From Opitutales bacterium (GTDB lineage: Bacteria > Verrucomicrobiota > Verrucomicrobiia > Opitutales > JAFGAQ01), in NCBI GenBank assembly GCA_028704125.1, contig JAQVLM010000087.1, forward strand, positions 1 through 9,415: a stretch of DNA of 9,415 bases, written 5' to 3'. A program made the position numbers and the translations under genes. The notes beneath the pieces were generated by a model. That model was not told where the DNA came from and ran no database searches. It worked only from the letters and a program-made list of their open reading frames with translations. This document shows positions 7,232 through 9,415 of the stretch, piece after piece. Position 1 is the first letter of the stretch; the number at the start of each line of letters is the position of its first letter.

Positions 7232-7277
7232 CGCAAGGGAATCGAACACAGCATTCAGCCTCTTTTAATCTAGCAAC

Positions 7278-8246
7278 ATGTCCGAACAAAAAAGCAGACT
7301 TGGACGCGGCCTAAGCGGCCTGATCTCTCACGGCACATCGCCATCCGGGAAATCCGCAGTGAATACGGTTGAGGTCGCATCACGGCTTCAATCCATTCAA
7401 GCTGAGCAAAACCACGGAGCATCCGAGAAGGGGTCCCCCATCGGCGATTACATGGAAATCCCCGTCGGGCAGATCACCCCCAATCCGTTCCAACCCAGGA
7501 AAACAATCGAAGAGGAGTCATTGGATGGTTTGGCCGAGAGCATTCGCGAGCAGGGATTACTCCAGCCCATCGTTGTCCGAAGGCTCGCTTTGGACGCTTT
7601 CGAGCTCATTGCCGGAGAGCGGCGGATGCGGGCATTTCAGAAACTGAAGCTGTCACGTATTCCAGCCCGGATCATTGAGGCAAACGATGCGAAATCCGCC
7701 TCGCTCGCCCTCATCGAGAACTTGCAACGGGAGGGATTGAACCCGATAGAAGAAGCACTCGGTTACGCAAGTCTCGTCAGGGATTTTGATCTCACTCAGG
7801 AGAAGGCGGCGGAGAGAATCGGGAAAAACCGTGCAAGTTTTGCCAACGCACTCCGCTTGCTGAGACTTCCTGCGGATATTCAGTCTTGGATCGCTAAAGG
7901 ATTGATCTCAACCGGGCATGCCAAAGTCATCCTCGGACTCGAAACCAAAGAGGAGCAGCAGGCATTTGCGCGCAAAATACTAGAGGGTGGATGGAGTGTT
8001 CGAGAGGCAGAGCGCCGGATCAAAAGCTTTCATTTATCCGGAAAGCAGGCGACCAAGTCCGCACGTGAGAACACAGATCCTGCTGTGCATACAGCGCTGA
8101 AAGACTTGGAGAAAAAGGTCTCCACCCGACTCAGTGCCGAAACACAGGTTAAGCATAAAGGAAAAAAGGGTCAATTGATCATCCATTACCATGGCCTTGA
8201 TGATCTTCAGAGAATCATGGAAACAATCGGAGTATCATCCGACTGA
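7278..8246 (+). CDS. parB: Chromosome-partitioning protein ParB
   Basis: ParB is a CTP-dependent DNA clamp that loads at parS sites near the origin and spreads to organise and segregate the chromosome. The 322 residues show the full layout: an N-terminal ParA-contacting segment RLGRGLSGLI (7-16), a variable linker (~17-57), the CTP-binding domain starting at MEIPVGQITPNPFQPRK (59-75) with GERRMRA (113-119) and ENLQREGLNPIEEA (147-160), a helix-turn-helix (LTQEKAAERIGKNRASFANAL, 172-192), and a C-terminal dimerisation region (~270-322). All key boxes are intact. No parA lies directly upstream, where it is often found; fmt and the LysM gene do. No canonical parS 16-mer was found in the window by eye. 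The ATG lacks a Shine-Dalgarno; transcription ends at the strong hairpin two bases after the stop. Confidence 0.96.
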   Translation: MSEQKSRLGRGLSGLISHGTSPSGKSAVNTVEVASRLQSIQAEQNHGASEKGSPIGDYMEIPVGQITPNPFQPRKTIEEESLDGLAESIREQGLLQPIVVRRLALDAFELIAGERRMRAFQKLKLSRIPARIIEANDAKSASLALIENLQREGLNPIEEALGYASLVRDFDLTQEKAAERIGKNRASFANALRLLRLPADIQSWIAKGLISTGHAKVILGLETKEEQQAFARKILEGGWSVREAERRIKSFHLSGKQATKSARENTDPAVHTALKDLEKKVSTRLSAETQVKHKGKKGQLIIHYHGLDDLQRIMETIGVSSD

Positions 8247-8247
8247 C

Positions 8248-8280
8248 AAAAAAACCGCAGCCTCGACTGCGGTTTTTTTT
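8248..8280. terminator. Bidirectional intrinsic terminator shared by parB and the 6S RNA gene
   Basis: The core stem CCGCAG/CTGCGG (8255-8260 with 8267-8272) has a 6-nt loop and is flanked by seven A's (8248-8254) and eight T's (8273-8280). It therefore works on either strand: after parB on the plus strand, and about 10 nt beyond the 6S RNA closing stem on the minus strand. Confidence 0.92.
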
Positions 8281-8289
8281 ATGAAATAT

Positions 8290-8463
8290 AGAGTCCCCAC
8301 CTGTGCCGATAAGGTGGGCTCTTAACCCGGTCCTCACAAGGTGGGGGTATCTTCACGGGCTTCTGCCTTCCGGTTCACGGCTTGACATCATCCCGCAAAG
8401 GGCAACCCCCTATTCGGTTTACATAGGAAAAGAGCACGTGTGTTCGAACACCGCAGGGACTCT
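8290..8463 (-). ncRNA. ssrS: 6S RNA
   Basis: 6S RNA mimics an open promoter, binds housekeeping RNA polymerase holoenzyme and dampens transcription in stationary phase. On the minus strand the ~174-nt segment folds as one long broken hairpin, as expected. The closing stem is AGAGTCCC/GGGACTCT (8463-8456 with 8297-8290), extended by further pairs. GCTCTT/AAGAGC (8435-8430 with 8323-8318) borders the central bubble. GGGGGT/ACCCCC (8410-8405 with 8348-8343) and GCGGG/CCCGT form the terminal stem. Sequence resembles known 6S RNAs recalled from memory: CCTGCGGTGTTCG near the 5' end, then CACCTTG, GGGTTAAGAGCC and CGGCA towards the 3' end, comparable to the E. coli 3' half. The length matches the family (~180 nt). 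Exact ends are estimates. It begins 13 nt after the rpoC stop and terminates at the hairpin at 8248-8280. No clear promoter was recognised, so processing from an rpoC transcript is possible. Confidence 0.82.
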
Positions 8464-8476
8464 GAAATGAGCTCAC

Positions 8477-9415
8477 TCACATGGCATCTTCACTGACCAT
8501 GTCGTATTCGCTTTTCAGCTCTCCCCCGAGGGTATCGATGCGCAAGTGGCGATAAGAAGGCAATCCGGTCCCGGCAGGAATCAGATTTCCCATGATCACA
8601 TTCTCCTTGAAGCCCCTTAGGCGGTCTACCTTACCCAACGTTGCGGCTTCGGTAAGAACACGTGTGGTTTCCTGGAACGATGCGGCTGAGATAAAGCTTT
8701 CCGTTTCAAGCGATGCCTTGGAGATACCCAACAAAAGCGGTTCAGCTTCGGCTGGCTTTCCACCGGCTTCAACGATTCGCTCATTGGATTCCATGAAATT
8801 GAAACGGTCAATCTGCTCGCCCCAGAAGAAGTCCGAATCACCCGGATCGGTGATCCTCACTTTGCGCAGCATCCTGGATAGGATCACTTCAATGTGTTTG
8901 TCGCTGATCGAAACGCCCTGCACACGGTACACCTTCTGAATCTCAGAAAGGAGATACTCCTGCACCGCACTGGGTCCGAGAATTTCAAGGATTTCGTGTG
9001 GGTCGGCCGCCCCTTCGGTGAGGTGCTGTCCACGGGTGACCACATCTCCGGGCTGGACAATCATGTGCTTGCCATGGGGGATAAGGTGTTCCTCCTTCTC
9101 TCCCGTATCCGGATCTGTTACGATCAAGCGGCGTTTGCCCCGAACCGTTCCTTCGAGGCTCACAATTCCGTCAATCTTCGCCATCTCGGCGGCTTCCTTT
9201 GGCCGTCGCGCCTCAAACAACTCTGCAACACGCGGCAAACCACCGGTGATGTCCTGAGTCTTGGCTGCCTGCCGTGGTGTCCTCGCCAAAATTGTGCCTT
9301 CCTCAATGAAGTCACCCTCGTTGACCGAAATCTGAGCTCCTGTCGGAACGCTATAACTAGCCACGGGATCACCCTTCTCGCTGCGGATCACAATCTGAGG
9401 ATTCAGGTCTTCCTT
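8477..9415 (-). CDS. rpoC: RNA polymerase subunit beta' (C-terminal part)
   Basis: The largest subunit of RNA polymerase. Only the last 312 residues are in the window; the frame runs off the right edge at base 9415, so the start is outside. Recognisable conserved blocks in order are DITGGLPRVAELFEARRPKE, DKHIEVILSRMLRK, GISKASLETESFISAASFQE followed by TTRVLTEAA, and the final LRGFKENVIMGNLIPAGTG. These match the beta' C-terminal domain (RNA_pol_Rpb1_5 region), including the segment behind the trigger loop. The intermediate DGIVSLEGTVRGKRRLIVTD and IPHGKHMIVQPGDVVTRG are the usual sandwich-barrel hybrid stretch. The end is normal, finishing EDAM and TGA. rpoB would be expected upstream, outside the window. 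No terminator lies between the stop and the 6S RNA. Confidence 0.97.
   Translation of the reverse strand, partial: KEDLNPQIVIRSEKGDPVASYSVPTGAQISVNEGDFIEEGTILARTPRQAAKTQDITGGLPRVAELFEARRPKEAAEMAKIDGIVSLEGTVRGKRRLIVTDPDTGEKEEHLIPHGKHMIVQPGDVVTRGQHLTEGAADPHEILEILGPSAVQEYLLSEIQKVYRVQGVSISDKHIEVILSRMLRKVRITDPGDSDFFWGEQIDRFNFMESNERIVEAGGKPAEAEPLLLGISKASLETESFISAASFQETTRVLTEAATLGKVDRLRGFKENVIMGNLIPAGTGLPSYRHLRIDTLGGELKSEYDMVSEDAM

Noticed and set aside
7264..7269. TTTAAT as a -10 box for a leaderless parB transcript
   Set aside because: No -35-like sequence lies at the right distance, so I do not list it as a promoter.
8435..8440. CACGTG, the core of a parS site, close to parB (also at 6614-6619 and 8659-8664)
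   Set aside because: The flanking bases do not match TGTTNCACGTGAAACA in any of the three cases. This one falls in the 6S RNA and another in rpoC.

Overview
The window looks like ordinary chromosomal core sequence from a free-living bacterium of moderate GC content, probably a Verrucomicrobiota member (Opitutae-like). That placement is an inference from the style of the EF-P loop, the ArgS and ParB sequences and the gene mix; no 16S gene is present. All genes read as intact. No insertion sequence, phage gene, CRISPR array, tRNA or rRNA was seen. Six of the seven start codons examined lack a recognisable Shine-Dalgarno motif.

Layout, left to right. (1) 1-864 (+): the C-terminal part of a secreted or envelope protein with Ig-like beta repeats and a TonB C-terminal domain. 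(2) 891-928: a hairpin terminator usable in both directions, shared with the convergent argS. (3) 996-2783 (-): arginyl-tRNA synthetase. (4) 2784-2898: a 115-nt divergent spacer with a good sigma70-type promoter and two inverted repeats in front of (5) 2899-4233 (+), a thymidine/pyrimidine-nucleoside phosphorylase homologue with an unusual active-site loop. (6) Ending 4 nt away and convergent: efp (4238-4795, -), with an arginine (R32) at the loop tip. Upstream of efp on the same strand is (7) a Nudix hydrolase (4862-5383, -). (8) Divergent from it: fmt (5445-6467, +), then a secreted coiled-coil/LysM protein (6605-7231, +) and parB (7278-8246, +). (9) 8248-8280: a second bidirectional terminator. 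(10) 8290-8463 (-): a 6S RNA gene (ssrS), recognised from its sequence and fold, starting 13 nt after the stop codon of (11) rpoC (8477-9415, -), of which only the C-terminal 312 residues are in the window.

How the genes fit together: argS, fmt and efp supply translation (tRNA charging, initiator formylation, relief of polyproline stalling). rpoC and ssrS concern RNA polymerase and its RNA inhibitor. parB handles chromosome segregation, and the LysM and TonB-C proteins belong to the envelope. The points most worth checking are the 6S RNA directly behind rpoC, the altered catalytic loop of the nucleoside phosphorylase, and the R32-type EF-P. I found no evidence for an undescribed multi-gene system here.
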